Shown: piece after piece, positions 24,299 to 33,840 of the stretch
How positions within the stretch are numbered: the stretch's first letter is position 1
How the letters are laid out: each line of letters opens with the position of its first letter
NCBI RefSeq assembly: GCF_011801125.1
Contig: NZ_CP046171.1
Location: 2,108,001-2,172,000 of the forward strand
Direction of reading: 5' to 3'
Source of the DNA: Nocardia brasiliensis
GTDB taxonomy: Bacteria > Actinomycetota > Actinomycetes > Mycobacteriales > Mycobacteriaceae
DNA: 64,000 bases
Translations under genes and position numbers: made by a program
Notes under the pieces: model-generated
The model's database searches: none
What the model saw: the letters and a program-made list of their open reading frames with translations, nothing else
What the model was told of the DNA's origin: nothing

Positions 24299-25039
24299 TT
24301 GGCTGCGACGGTCTTCTACCTCGACGAGGTGCCCGAGCCGGGCGCCATCGCCGTGCTCGACGGCCCGGAGGGCAGGCACGCCGCGACGGTGCGCCGGATC
24401 CGGGTCGGTGAGCCGATCACGCTTTCGGACGGACGCGGTGTTCTCGCCGAATCGGAAGTGGTTGCGGCGCAACGCGACCGGCTGGAGCTTCGGGTCCGCG
24501 ACCGGGCGGTGGCACAACCGGTTTCGCCCAGGGTGACTGTGGTACAGGCGCTGCCCAAGTCCGATCGTTCGGAGCTGGCGGTCGAATTGATGACCGAGGC
24601 CGGCGCCGACGCGATCGTTCCGTGGCAGGCCGCGCGCTGCATCGCGAACTGGGAAGGCAAGGCGGGCAAGGCCGTCGACAAGTGGCGGGCCGCCGCCCGC
24701 TCGGCCGCACGGCAGTCTCGCCGCGCCTACATCCCCGAGGTCGCCGATCTGCACCGCACCCGTGACGTGCTCGACCTGGTCCGAAAAGCCAAGGCGGACG
24801 GCGCGATCGTCGCGGCGCTGCACGAATCGGGTACCGGCCGCTTCACCGAGCTGGCGTTCGGCGCGGCGCCCGGCGTGATCCTGATCGTCGGCCCGGAGGG
24901 CGGCCTGGACGATGCCGAACTGGGTGCGCTGGCCGAGGCGGGCGCCGATATCACCCTGCTCGGCCCCACCGTGCTGCGTACGTCGACGGCTGCCGCGGTG
25001 GCGCTTGGTGCGCTGGGAGCGCTCACCACACGCTGGTAA
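24299..25039 (+). CDS. rsmE: 16S rRNA (uracil-1498-N3)-methyltransferase RsmE
   Basis: A 246-aa SPOUT-class enzyme that methylates U1498 in the decoding region of 16S rRNA. Visible motifs are the PUA-like N-terminus (FYLDEVPEPG, then GPEGRHAATVRRIRVGEPI), PKSDRSELAVELMTEAGAD, ARSAARQSRR, and the knot signature with GPEGGLDDAELGAL and LLGPTVLRTSTA. The TTG start abuts the dnaJ stop with no gap, so the genes are co-transcribed and probably coupled. Same neighbour as in M. tuberculosis (Rv2372c). Confidence 0.94.
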   Translation: MAATVFYLDEVPEPGAIAVLDGPEGRHAATVRRIRVGEPITLSDGRGVLAESEVVAAQRDRLELRVRDRAVAQPVSPRVTVVQALPKSDRSELAVELMTEAGADAIVPWQAARCIANWEGKAGKAVDKWRAAARSAARQSRRAYIPEVADLHRTRDVLDLVRKAKADGAIVAALHESGTGRFTELAFGAAPGVILIVGPEGGLDDAELGALAEAGADITLLGPTVLRTSTAAAVALGALGALTTRW

Positions 25040-25045
25040 CTCGCG

Positions 25046-25897
25046 TCAGCCCGCGGCGGAAGGGCTGCTCGCGGACCAGAATTCGACCAGATCCGCGCAG
25101 ACCTGCTGCGGGCGTTCCTCGTTCGGCAGATGGCCGACGCCCGGATAGACGACCGTGCGGGCGCCGAGTTCCGCGGCGAACCGCTCGTGCACCTGCGGGG
25201 TCCACAGGTCGCCGGTGTCGCCATAGGCGACCAGCATCGGCACGCCGCTGGCCCGTAGTGCGGCGGCATCGTCGGCCGGTGTCTGCATGGTGCGCAGGAT
25301 GCCGACGATGTTCGCCTTCTTGGTCGCCATGATCCGGCGATGGAGGAAGTCGTACTTGGCCGGGGAGATGGCTGCGACCCCGGCCATGGCCCCGCTCATC
25401 TGATCCCAGATCGCCTGCTGGCCACCGGCTTCGACCATCTCCTCCACCAAACGCGGTGGCGGGAAGTCGATATCGCGGACCGACGACGGGCCGGACGCGA
25501 GCAGGGTGAGACTGTGGAACCGGCCGGGATCGCGCAGCACCGCACGCCGGGCGACATAGCCGCCGAACGAATGCCCGACCAGGTGGACCGGCGCGTCACC
25601 GGAAACCTGTGCGACGACCTCGAGCAGATCGCCCGCGAAGTCGTCGATGCTGTACTCGTCCGGGTCGTCGGGGCCTGCCGACTGCCACTGACCACGCTGG
25701 TCGTAGGTGACGCAGCGGAATCCCGCCGCGGCCAGCGGCGCGGGCATGGCCGCGAAATCCTCTTTGGAGCCGGTGAATCCGGGAACCAGCACGGCCGTGC
25801 CGCGCGGGGCGCCGGTCGGTGGGGTGCATTCCCATGCGGCCAGCGGTCCGGCCGCTCCGTGCAGGGTGCGGGAAATGATGTCGGCGGTGTCGGGCAT
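25046..25897 (-). CDS. Alpha/beta-fold hydrolase
   Basis: A 283-aa cytoplasmic alpha/beta hydrolase. It has an oxyanion region at VLVPGFTGSKEDFA, the nucleophile elbow GHSFGGY (Ser), an acid-strand segment MLVAYGDTGDLWTP and the catalytic His in GVGHLPNEERPQQV, so the Ser-Asp-His triad looks complete. It converges on rsmE with a 6-nt gap. The substrate cannot be predicted; relatives include esterases and C-C hydrolases. Confidence 0.85.
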   Translation of the reverse strand: MPDTADIISRTLHGAAGPLAAWECTPPTGAPRGTAVLVPGFTGSKEDFAAMPAPLAAAGFRCVTYDQRGQWQSAGPDDPDEYSIDDFAGDLLEVVAQVSGDAPVHLVGHSFGGYVARRAVLRDPGRFHSLTLLASGPSSVRDIDFPPPRLVEEMVEAGGQQAIWDQMSGAMAGVAAISPAKYDFLHRRIMATKKANIVGILRTMQTPADDAAALRASGVPMLVAYGDTGDLWTPQVHERFAAELGARTVVYPGVGHLPNEERPQQVCADLVEFWSASSPSAAG

Positions 25898-25966
25898 AGG
25901 CCCAGTGTGTCCCCGATTCCATGCTTGCCGAGTGATCGCTCGGTAAAGTTATCAATTCGAGATAAA

Positions 25967-27199
25967 TTACGGGGTCGGCGGGGCGCAGGCGGGTGCGGCC
26001 GAACGCTGGCGAATCGCCAAGGCGCACACCAGCAGTGCGGCGATCACGAGCAGGCAGGCCACCGCGACGACGAGTCCCGGCCAGCCGTGGTGGGTGTAGG
26101 CGATGCCGGCCGCGCCGCCGACGACTCCGCTGCCGACGTAGAACGAGAACAGATACAGCGACGAGGCGGCGCCGCGATTGCCCGAAGCGAGCACGCCGAC
26201 CCACGCGCTCGCCACCGTGTGCGCACCGAAAAAGCCCGCGGTGCACAGGGACATGCCGAGAATGAGCGCGATCAGGTTGTCCGGAATGGTCAGCGCCAGT
26301 CCGACGCCCATGAGCACCACCGTCGCGGCGAGCACGCGGTGGCGCCCGATGCGATCGGCGAGTCGGCCCGCGACGGTCGCCACCGCGGTGCCCGCGAGGT
26401 AGAGCAGGAATACCAAACCCGCTACCGCGTCGGGCAATTCGAAGGGTGGCTGGGTCAGTCGATAGCCGAGGAAGTTGTACAGCGAGACGAAGGTGCCGAC
26501 CAGGACCAGGGCCAGTCCGAACAGCGCGAGCAAGCCGCGGTGGCGGAGCTGGCTCGCGAGATCGCCCAGTACCGTGCGGATTCCGGCGGGCCGCGCGACG
26601 AAACCGCGGGAGGGCGGCAGGCTGCGGACGAACCAGATCGTGCACACCGCGGCCGCCACCGAGATGGTGGCCTCGGCCCAGCGCCACGAACCCAGGCCGA
26701 GCGTGAACGCCGGAATCACGCGTCCGGCCAGTCCGCCCATGCTGGTACCCGCGATATAGACACCCATCGCCGCGCCGAGCCCCGCGCTGCCGATCTCCTC
26801 CGCGAGATAGGCCATCGCCACGGCGGGCACGCCGGCCAGGGTCAGTCCTTGCAGTGCCCGGCCCGCCAGGAGCACCTCCAGCGACGGGCTGAACGGCAGC
26901 AGCAGTCCGATCGCCGCCGAGGTCACCGCGGACATCGTCATCACCCTGGTGCGGCCGATCCGGGAGGACAGCGCGCTCACCGGGATGATGGCCAGCGCGA
27001 GCATCCCGGTGGTGAGCGAAACCGCAAGCGCCGCATGGGCGGGCGTGGCGTCGAACGCCTCGGACAGGCTGGGTAGCAAGGCCTGCGCGCTGTACATGGT
27101 GGCGAAGGTGGCCAGCCCCGCCGCGAACAGCGCGGCCGCGATCCGGCGTTCGTGCGTGCTGCGACCCCCGGCGGCGGGCCGGGTCTTCGTCAGGGTCAT
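25967..27199 (-). CDS. MFS transporter (YnfM-like efflux)
   Basis: A protein of about 410 aa with twelve membrane segments and the MFS loop motif around ALSSRIGRTRVM (second repeat: GRLADRIGRHRVL). It resembles YnfM-type drug or sugar efflux proteins. ATG 27199 gives the N-terminus MTLTKTRPAAGG; the frame stays open upstream, with an alternative ATG at 27259 giving an extra hydrophobic stretch. It is divergently transcribed from a LysR gene 148 bp away, the arrangement of ynfM-ynfL pairs, so LysR control is likely. Confidence 0.87.
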   Translation of the reverse strand: MTLTKTRPAAGGRSTHERRIAAALFAAGLATFATMYSAQALLPSLSEAFDATPAHAALAVSLTTGMLALAIIPVSALSSRIGRTRVMTMSAVTSAAIGLLLPFSPSLEVLLAGRALQGLTLAGVPAVAMAYLAEEIGSAGLGAAMGVYIAGTSMGGLAGRVIPAFTLGLGSWRWAEATISVAAAVCTIWFVRSLPPSRGFVARPAGIRTVLGDLASQLRHRGLLALFGLALVLVGTFVSLYNFLGYRLTQPPFELPDAVAGLVFLLYLAGTAVATVAGRLADRIGRHRVLAATVVLMGVGLALTIPDNLIALILGMSLCTAGFFGAHTVASAWVGVLASGNRGAASSLYLFSFYVGSGVVGGAAGIAYTHHGWPGLVVAVACLLVIAALLVCALAIRQRSAAPACAPPTP

Positions 27200-27346
27200 G
27201 GGTTTCAGGATCGCGCTCGGCCCTTCCGAAGGGAAATGAATAATAATGGTGAAATCCATGCGCCATGTGCATATAGCGAGCACAGTTTGCGCAGGTAGTG
27301 GTCTTGCGACGGGTTGTGACACTCGTCACCTCTGGAGGTGGGTCTG

Positions 27347-28282
27347 GTGCTGAGCGAGGATCTGGAGTGGTTCGTCACGCTCGCCGAGCTGGAGCGGGTC
27401 GGCGCGGCGGCCGAACGCCTGCACGTCGCGCAGCCGACCCTGTCCCGCATGCTCGGCAGGCTGGAACGCAGACTCGGGGTGGAACTGTTCGATCGCCGCG
27501 GAAAACGCATCGTGCTCAACGAGTTCGGCCGCATCTATTACGAGCAGGCCCGCCGCGCGCAATCCGAACTCGATACCGCGGCCAAGTCCATCGCGGACCT
27601 GAACAATCCCGCCAACGGGGTTGTGCGCCTGTCGTTTCTGCATTCGTTCGGCGGCTGGCTGGTGCCGCAACTAGTCGGTGAATTCCGGCGGCGTTCGGCC
27701 AGAATAGGTTTCGCGCTGCGGCAGGGACCGGCGGAAATGGTGGCCACCGATGTACTCGGCGGAACCTCGGACCTCGGCATCGTCTCGCCGCGCCCGACCA
27801 TGTCCGGCATCGGCTGGCGCGGCCTGCTGCGCCAGCGGCTCGCGCTGGCGGTGCCCGCCGACCATCGGCTCGCGGGTCGTAAACAGGTGCGCCTCGACGA
27901 GGTGGCCGACGAGGACTTCATCGCGATGCACCCCGGTTTCGGCATGCGCCGCATCGTCGATCAGCTGTGTGCCGCCGCCGACCTGCGCCCGCGGATCGCC
28001 TTCGAGGCCAGCGACCTGGTCACTGTCGCGGGCCTGGTCGCGGCGGGTCTCGGGGTCGGGGTGCTGCCCGAGGAGGATCCGGGGCCCGCGAGTTCGCCAC
28101 GGGTGGCGGGCGTGCAGCCGCAGGTGCGGTTGACCGGGCCGATGCTGATACCGCTTGCCGACGCGGGCGCGACCAGGGAGGTCGGGCTGGTGTGGTCGGC
28201 CGCGACACCGACGTCGGGAGCAGCGCGACGCTTTCGTGATTTCACCGAGGATTGGGCGCAGCGGCGGCGGGGAATCCAGTGA
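27347..28282 (+). CDS. LysR-family transcriptional regulator
   Basis: A protein of about 311 aa with the LysR N-terminal helix-turn-helix (LEWFVTLAELERVGAAAERL, then VAQPTLSRMLGRLERRLGVE, FDRRGKRIVL) and a periplasmic-binding-like effector domain. GTG 27347 is favoured because GGAGGT lies 8-9 nt upstream; GTG 27338 would overlap that site. Divergent from the MFS exporter gene, which it probably regulates in response to an exported ligand. Confidence 0.9.
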   Translation: MLSEDLEWFVTLAELERVGAAAERLHVAQPTLSRMLGRLERRLGVELFDRRGKRIVLNEFGRIYYEQARRAQSELDTAAKSIADLNNPANGVVRLSFLHSFGGWLVPQLVGEFRRRSARIGFALRQGPAEMVATDVLGGTSDLGIVSPRPTMSGIGWRGLLRQRLALAVPADHRLAGRKQVRLDEVADEDFIAMHPGFGMRRIVDQLCAAADLRPRIAFEASDLVTVAGLVAAGLGVGVLPEEDPGPASSPRVAGVQPQVRLTGPMLIPLADAGATREVGLVWSAATPTSGAARRFRDFTEDWAQRRRGIQ

Positions 28283-28392
28283 TCACTGGTCCCTCCGTTA
28301 GCGGCTTATTCACTGGGCGGTGTCGGTGGGGCGCGTTAAACTTTCCTCAACACAGCAGCACGTCGAGACCGGAAAGCAGGCTGTAGCCACTT

Positions 28393-29502
28393 TTGAGAAC
28401 ACAAGGCGAGATCGGCGACCCGACTACCTCCGCAACCGGAATCGGTGCCGAAGACAGCGGCTCGGGGCCCGCAGCACGTACCGTGCGTTCAAGTATCGAA
28501 CTCGCCCCCGAATCCGTGTTCCCGTTCCTCGGTTCGGCAGATCAGAATCTGCGTGAACTCGAAGAGTTGCTCGACGCGGACATCCATGTCCGTGGCAATT
28601 CCGTCACCCTGACCGGCAAGGCGGCCGACGTCGCGCTCGCCGAGCGGGTGATCGAACAGCTCGTCGCGCTCACCGGCCGCAACCGAGTGGTGACCCCGGA
28701 GGCGGTGCGGCACACCGTATCGATGCTCACGGAAGGTTCCTCGGACTCCCCGGCCGAGGTGCTCAGCCTGGACATCCTGTCCCGGCGCGGCAAGACCGTC
28801 CGGCCCAAGACACTCAACCAGAAGCGCTATGTCGACGCGATCGACGCCAACACCATCGTGTTCGGCATCGGTCCGGCCGGTACCGGTAAGACGTACCTGG
28901 CGATGGCCAAGGCCGTGCAGGCGTTGCAGACCAAGCAGGTCACCCGGATCATCCTGACCCGTCCCGCGGTGGAGGCGGGGGAGCGGCTCGGCTTCCTGCC
29001 CGGCACGCTCAACGAGAAGATCGATCCGTACCTGCGCCCGCTCTACGACGCGCTGCACGACATGATGGACCCCGAGGCCATCCCGAAGCTGATGGCGGCC
29101 GGAGTCATCGAGGTCGCGCCGCTGGCCTACATGCGCGGTCGCACGCTGAACGACTCGTTCATCGTGCTCGACGAGGCGCAGAACACCACGGCCGAGCAGA
29201 TGAAGATGTTCCTCACCCGGCTCGGCTTCGGCTCGAAGATCGTGGTGACCGGCGACGTCAGCCAGGTCGACTTGCCGACCGGCGCCCGCTCCGGGCTGCG
29301 GGCGGCCAGCGAGATCCTCACCGATATCGAGGACATCCACTTCGCCCAGCTCACCAGCAGCGACGTGGTCCGGCACCGGCTGGTCGCCGATATCGTCGAC
29401 GCCTACGACCGGGCCGAGGCGGAGGCCAGGCCGCAGGTCGGCCCGCACTACCCGGGCAACCGGGCCCAGCGCAGGGCGGCGAGTCGGAGCGATCGGCGCT
29501 GA
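28393..29502 (+). CDS. phoH: PhoH family ATPase
   Basis: A protein of about 369 aa with an N-terminal KH-like RNA-binding region (LRELEELLDADIHVRGNSV) and a PhoH P-loop domain: Walker A GPAGTGKT, Walker B VLDEAQN, then GDVSQVDLPTGARSGL. Such proteins are proposed RNA helicases or nucleases acting with YbeY in ribosome maturation. TTG 28393 is the apparent start and the exact start is uncertain. First gene of the phoH-ybeY-corC-cda-era cluster conserved across actinobacteria. Confidence 0.93.
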   Translation: MRTQGEIGDPTTSATGIGAEDSGSGPAARTVRSSIELAPESVFPFLGSADQNLRELEELLDADIHVRGNSVTLTGKAADVALAERVIEQLVALTGRNRVVTPEAVRHTVSMLTEGSSDSPAEVLSLDILSRRGKTVRPKTLNQKRYVDAIDANTIVFGIGPAGTGKTYLAMAKAVQALQTKQVTRIILTRPAVEAGERLGFLPGTLNEKIDPYLRPLYDALHDMMDPEAIPKLMAAGVIEVAPLAYMRGRTLNDSFIVLDEAQNTTAEQMKMFLTRLGFGSKIVVTGDVSQVDLPTGARSGLRAASEILTDIEDIHFAQLTSSDVVRHRLVADIVDAYDRAEAEARPQVGPHYPGNRAQRRAASRSDRR

Positions 29503-29576
29503 ATTGCGTCACATGTCGGTCGTTCGGTCGACACCCAACGGCATCGGGTGTCGACCTGCGGCATTAGGCTGACCGG

Positions 29577-30131
29577 GTGAGCATCGAGATCGCCAACGAG
29601 TCGGGTATCGACGTACCCGAAGAAGATCTGGTCAGTGTCGCGCGCTTCGTGATCACCCGGATGGACGTGCACCCGGCCGCGGAACTGTCGATGGTCCTGG
29701 TCGATCTCGACACCATGGCCGACCTGCACATGCGCTGGATGGACCTGCCCGGCCCCACCGACGTGATGTCGTTCCCGATGGACGAGCTCGAGCCGGGCGG
29801 ACGTCCGGACAGCCCCGAGCCCGGTCCGTCGATGCTCGGCGACATCGTGCTGTGCCCCGAATTCGCCGCGGGCCAGGCGCGCAAGGCAGGCCACTCGCTC
29901 GACCACGAGCTCGCGTTGCTCACCGTGCACGGCGTGCTCCACCTGCTCGGCTACGACCACGCCGAGCCGGAGGAGGAGAAGGAGATGTTCGCGCTGCAGG
30001 CCCGGCTGCTCGAGGAGTGGTACGAGAGCCTGCGCGAAGCGCAGCGCCGCGCCGAACTCGCCGCCCGCGACGCCAGGCTGCTGGGGAAGGCGGGCTTCAC
30101 CACACCGGGTGACGCACTGGGCCCCGCGTGA
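29577..30131 (+). CDS. ybeY: YbeY endoribonuclease (rRNA maturation)
   Basis: A 184-aa protein with the zinc-binding histidine motif [11 protein letters not shown] (H-x3-H-x5-H) and upstream [11 protein letters not shown], both diagnostic for YbeY, a metal-dependent RNase required for 16S 3' end maturation and ribosome quality control. It has a C-terminal helical extension of about 30 residues beyond the core. GTG start at 29577. The stop overlaps the next start (GTGA), so it is coupled to the CorC-like gene. Confidence 0.95.
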   Translation: MSIEIANESGIDVPEEDLVSVARFVITRMDVHPAAELSMVLVDLDTMADLHMRWMDLPGPTDVMSFPMDELEPGGRPDSPEPGPSMLGDIVLCPEFAAGQARKAGHSLDHELALLTVHGVLHLLGYDHAEPEEEKEMFALQARLLEEWYESLREAQRRAELAARDARLLGKAGFTTPGDALGPA

Positions 30132-31486
30132 GTTCGCTGACCCTGATACTGCTCGCGGTCCTGCTCGTTCCGGTGGGCGGCGTGTTCGCGGGCGTCGATT
30201 CGGCGCTGAACACCATCTCGCCCGCCCGGGTCGACGACATGGTGCGCGCCGATCGCCCCGGCGCGGTCCGGTTGAGCCGCATCGTCGCCGACCGCGCCCG
30301 CTACGTGAATCTCATGGTGCTGCTGCGCATCCTGTGCGAGATCGGCGCCACCGTGCTGCTTGCCGCCGCGTTGATCGCGGTCTGGGTCGACGACTGGGGA
30401 TTGCTGGTCACCGCGATCGTCATGGTGCTGGTGTCGTACGTGGTGATCGGCGTCGGTCCGCGCACCCTCGGTAGGCAGCACGCCTATTCGATCGCGTTGG
30501 CGGCCGCGCTGCCGCTGCAGTTCATCGGCGCGTTGCTCGGCCCGCTCAGCCGCCTGCTCATCCTGCTCGGTAACGCGATCACCCCGGGTAAGGGTTTTCG
30601 CAACGGTCCGTTCGCGTCGGAGATCGAGCTGCGCGAGGTGGTCGAGATGGCCGGTGAGCGCGGCGTGGTGGCCGACGACGAACGTCGCATGATCCAGTCC
30701 GTCTTCGAACTCGGCGACACCGCCGCCCGCGCGGTGATGGTGCCGCGCACCGAGATGGTGTGGATCGAGGCGGACAAGACCGCGGCACAGGCGATGTCGC
30801 TCGCGGTGCGCTCGGGGCACTCCCGGATCCCGGTGATCGGCGAGAACGTGGACGACATCCTCGGCGTCGTGTATCTGAAAGACCTTGTGCCGTATGCCGA
30901 ACGCGGCCGCCAGGTGCTGGTGCGCGAGGTGATGCGGCCCGCGGTGTTCATGCCGGACTCCAAGCCGCTGGACAGCCTGCTCGACGAGATGCAGCGCAGG
31001 CGCAACCACATGGCGCTGCTGGTGGACGAATACGGCGGTATCGCGGGCCTGGTGACCATCGAGGACGTGCTCGAGGAGATCGTCGGCGAGATCGCCGACG
31101 AATACGACATCGATGAGACCCCGCCCATCGAGGACCTGGGGGACGGCCGCTACCGCGTGTCCGCGCGGCTGCCGGTCGAGGACCTCGGCGAGCTGTACGG
31201 GCTCGACATCGAGGAAGAGGACGTCGACACCGTCGGCGGGCTGATGGCGCACGAGCTGGGCCGCGTCCCGCTGCCCGGCGCCGAGATCGTGGTGCACGGC
31301 CTGGTACTGCGCGGTGAGGGTGGCGCCGATACCCGCGGCCGGGTCCGGGTGCACACCGTGGTGGTACGCGAGGCGACCGACGAGCCGCAGGACGCGGACG
31401 GCGAGAAGTCGAACGGCAAACGCAATGGCAACGGATCGGATCGGGACACCCCGGTCGGCCGACATGAGGACGGAGACTCCGAATGA
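30128..31486 (+). CDS. Hemolysin-family/CorC-like membrane protein (DUF21-CBS-CorC_HlyC)
   Basis: A 452-aa protein. Residues 1-160 are a DUF21 membrane domain with about four helices. Residues 190-315 hold two CBS motifs ([20 protein letters not shown] and [20 protein letters not shown], with the linking [20 protein letters not shown]). A CorC_HlyC transporter-associated domain follows, then a polar tail. Members function in Mg/Co efflux or ion sensing; the hemolysin name is historical. Overlaps neighbouring genes at both ends, consistent with one operon through to era. Confidence 0.9.
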   Translation: MSSLTLILLAVLLVPVGGVFAGVDSALNTISPARVDDMVRADRPGAVRLSRIVADRARYVNLMVLLRILCEIGATVLLAAALIAVWVDDWGLLVTAIVMVLVSYVVIGVGPRTLGRQHAYSIALAAALPLQFIGALLGPLSRLLILLGNAITPGKGFRNGPFASEIELREVVEMAGERGVVADDERRMIQSVFELGDTAARAVMVPRTEMVWIEADKTAAQAMSLAVRSGHSRIPVIGENVDDILGVVYLKDLVPYAERGRQVLVREVMRPAVFMPDSKPLDSLLDEMQRRRNHMALLVDEYGGIAGLVTIEDVLEEIVGEIADEYDIDETPPIEDLGDGRYRVSARLPVEDLGELYGLDIEEEDVDTVGGLMAHELGRVPLPGAEIVVHGLVLRGEGGADTRGRVRVHTVVVREATDEPQDADGEKSNGKRNGNGSDRDTPVGRHEDGDSE

Positions 31487-31863
31487 CCGAATTGGATCCC
31501 GAGGACAACAAGCTGCTCGTCCTGGCGCGCGGTGCGATGGGACGCACCGGCGGCGCCAGCGGCGCGGCGATCCGCGACACCGACGGCCGCACCTACGCCG
31601 CGGGCGAGGTGGGGCTGAGCGCCCTGCGGCTGACCGCGCTGCAGGCGGCGGTGGCGGCCGCGATCTCCAGTGGCGCCGAGGGATTCGAGGCGGCCGTGGT
31701 GGTCAGCGGTCGGTTGTCCGACTACGGGGTCACGGCGGTGCGTGAGGTGTCGCCGGCGGCCAAGATCATCTTCACCGACCGGGACGGCGCGGTCTTCGAG
31801 ATCGTCGACGACGCCCAGCTCGCGGTCGACGCCCAGCCCGCAGGCGAGGTGCGCGGTGGCTGA
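31483..31863 (+). CDS. Degenerate cytidine deaminase-like protein
   Basis: A 126-aa protein with the cytidine-deaminase-like order of segments ([20 protein letters not shown], then a helix [18 protein letters not shown] and AAVVVSGRL). The zinc-binding H/C-A-E and P-C-x-x-C motifs of active cytidine deaminases are absent. It is therefore probably not a deaminase and may be structural or regulatory. Mycobacteria keep a protein of similar size (Rv2365c) at exactly this spot. ATGA overlap with the gene before and an 8-nt overlap with era. Confidence 0.78.
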   Translation: MTELDPEDNKLLVLARGAMGRTGGASGAAIRDTDGRTYAAGEVGLSALRLTALQAAVAAAISSGAEGFEAAVVVSGRLSDYGVTAVREVSPAAKIIFTDRDGAVFEIVDDAQLAVDAQPAGEVRGG

Positions 31864-32773
31864 GGGCCGGGGCGACGCCGAATTCCGTTCCGGGTTTGTC
31901 TGTTTCGTCGGCAGGCCGAACACCGGCAAGTCGACCTTGACCAATGCGCTGGTCGGGCAGAAGATCGCGATCACCTCCTCGCGTCCGCAGACCACCAGGC
32001 ACACCATTCGCGGCATCGTGCATCGCGACCATGCGCAACTGATCCTGGTCGACACACCCGGTCTGCACCGGCCCCGCACCCTGCTCGGCCAGCGACTGAA
32101 CGACCTTGTGCGCGATACGTATTCGGAAGTCGACGTGATCGCGCTCTGCGTGCCCGCGGACGAGAAGATCGGGCCGGGCGATCGCTGGATCGTGCAGCAG
32201 ATCAAGCAGATGGCGCCGAAGACGACCGTGCTCGGCGTGGTCACCAAGATCGACAAGGTGGGCCGGGACCAGATTGCCGAGCAACTGCTTGCCCTGTCCC
32301 AGCTGCTCGGTCCGGAAGCCGACGTGGTTCCGGTGTCGGCGGTCAAGAACGAGCAGGTCGAAGTGCTCGTCGACGTCATCGCGGGGAAGATGCCCGAGGG
32401 GCCGGCGTTCTACCCCGACGGTGAGCTCACCGACGAGCCGGAGGAAACCCTCATGGCCGAGCTCATCCGCGAGGCGGCCCTCGAGGGTGTGCGCGACGAG
32501 CTTCCGCACTCGCTCGCCGTGGTGATCGAGGAAGTCCTGCCGTACGAGGAGCGCGAAGACATGCTCGACGTGCACGCGATCCTGTATGTCGAACGACCGA
32601 GCCAGAAGTCGATCATCATCGGCAAGGGTGGGGCTCGGCTCAAGGAGGTCGGCACCAACGCGCGCAAGCAGATCGAGCACATCCTTGGCACTCGCATCTA
32701 TCTCAACCTGCATGTGAAGGTCGCCAAGGATTGGCAGCGCGACCCGAAACAGCTGGGCAGGCTGGGTTTCTAG
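31856..32773 (+). CDS. era: Era GTPase, ribosome assembly
   Basis: A 305-aa protein starting at GTG 31856, inside the 3' end of the deaminase-like gene. Visible motifs are G1 GRPNTGKST, G3 DTPGL, G4 TKID and the C-terminal KH domain (IIIGKGGARLKEVGTNARKQ). Era binds the 3' end of 16S rRNA and links 30S maturation to growth. The frame stays open further upstream, but that part is out-of-frame deaminase-like coding sequence. Last gene of the cluster. Confidence 0.97.
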   Translation: MAEGRGDAEFRSGFVCFVGRPNTGKSTLTNALVGQKIAITSSRPQTTRHTIRGIVHRDHAQLILVDTPGLHRPRTLLGQRLNDLVRDTYSEVDVIALCVPADEKIGPGDRWIVQQIKQMAPKTTVLGVVTKIDKVGRDQIAEQLLALSQLLGPEADVVPVSAVKNEQVEVLVDVIAGKMPEGPAFYPDGELTDEPEETLMAELIREAALEGVRDELPHSLAVVIEEVLPYEEREDMLDVHAILYVERPSQKSIIIGKGGARLKEVGTNARKQIEHILGTRIYLNLHVKVAKDWQRDPKQLGRLGF

Positions 32774-32782
32774 GCGCGCCGA

Positions 32783-33598
32783 TCAGCCGTTGGCGATCGC
32801 CTGCAACTGCGACAGGTCACCGTTGAAGCGGTTCTTGTCCAGCGGTGTCGAGGTGTACTGCCAGAAGCTGTACACCCGCCAGTTGTACGGCAGCGCGCCG
32901 ACAGTCGAGTTGTAGCGGGCCACCCACAGCGGGCTGTCGGCACTGAAATCGCCCGCGGTGCCGACGCAGAGGCTCCACCAGCTGGTGGAGGTGTAGATCA
33001 CCGGCCAGCGACCGGTCGTGCCGTGGTATCGATTGCTGAAATCGTGGATCCACGAGGCCATTTGGCTCTGCGACTTGCCGTAGCACTGGTTGTTCTTGTC
33101 GTACGGGTTGTATTCGAGGTCGAGCGCGCCCGGCAGCGTCTTGCCGTCGCGGGACCAGCCGCCGCCGTGCGCGATGAAGTAATCGGCCTGGCTCGCTCCG
33201 CTCGAACTGCTCGGTATGGCGAAATGGTATGCGCCGCGGATCAAACCCTGTTTGTACGATCCGTTGTACTGGGAGGCGAAGTATGGGTTGGTCACGTTGG
33301 TGCTCTCGGTCGCCTTGATAAAGGCGAAGCGAACTCCGTTGTCCCAATAGCTTTTCCAATTGACATCGCCCTGATACCGGGACACGTCGATGCCCTCCAC
33401 CGAGCCCGCGGCCAACGACCGTTCCTGGCTGGGGTCGCCTGCGCCCGCGCCCTCGTGCACCACGATCTGCGAGCCAAGCGTATGGTCGTCGCCCTGCTCG
33501 GTGGGTGCCGGATCCGCGACGCCCGGGGCGGTCACGAGCAGGGTGGCCAGGCTCGCGAACAATGTGGCGGACAATATGCGTCTTTTGTTGAGAATCAC
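32783..33598 (-). CDS. Secreted GH25 lysozyme-like muramidase
   Basis: A 271-aa protein. It has an N-terminal signal peptide (MILNKRRILSATLFASLATL to about residue 28), a short linker, and a GH25 domain from about residue 68: EGIDVSRYQGDVNW with the catalytic-site Asp, GVRFAFIKATEST, IRGAYHFAIP, GALDLEYNPYDKN (DxE) and WRVYSFWQYTS. GH25 enzymes cleave the beta-1,4 MurNAc-GlcNAc bond. It may act in cell-wall turnover or against other bacteria. It converges on era. Confidence 0.92.
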   Translation of the reverse strand: MILNKRRILSATLFASLATLLVTAPGVADPAPTEQGDDHTLGSQIVVHEGAGAGDPSQERSLAAGSVEGIDVSRYQGDVNWKSYWDNGVRFAFIKATESTNVTNPYFASQYNGSYKQGLIRGAYHFAIPSSSSGASQADYFIAHGGGWSRDGKTLPGALDLEYNPYDKNNQCYGKSQSQMASWIHDFSNRYHGTTGRWPVIYTSTSWWSLCVGTAGDFSADSPLWVARYNSTVGALPYNWRVYSFWQYTSTPLDKNRFNGDLSQLQAIANG

Positions 33599-33840
33599 CG
33601 ATATCCCCTCTGGAGTTCACCGATTCGACATGGAGGTGGCGCGGCCTCGGATGAAAATGGTTGCGGTGCTGCTCAATCGCGGAGGCGGACGTGACGCTAA
33701 TTCGGGTCGATAGAGGGTCACTGGAACGAATCTGGAGCTCGCGCGACCTTCGACGTACAGTCGACGATTTAAGGCAGGGTTAACACGCTATTAGTCGAAT
33801 CGGTCGGCTTCGGCAATACGCGCCGTGTCAGGTAACCGGC
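33599..33840. other. Divergent promoter region between two secreted-enzyme genes
   Basis: The 242 bp between the GH25 and phospholipase genes are relatively AT-richer near 33760-33800 and should contain both promoters. No clear palindrome was found. Confidence 0.35.

Noticed and set aside
23066..24823. Long minus-strand open frame opposite dnaJ and rsmE
   Set aside because: It has no domain, and its residues (His/Arg/Gly-rich) are typical of antisense translation of high-GC genes. Both sense genes are certain.
25340..27076. Long plus-strand frame opposite the hydrolase and MFS genes
   Set aside because: It is Arg/Gly/Gln-rich with no domain; the sense-strand genes have clear motifs.
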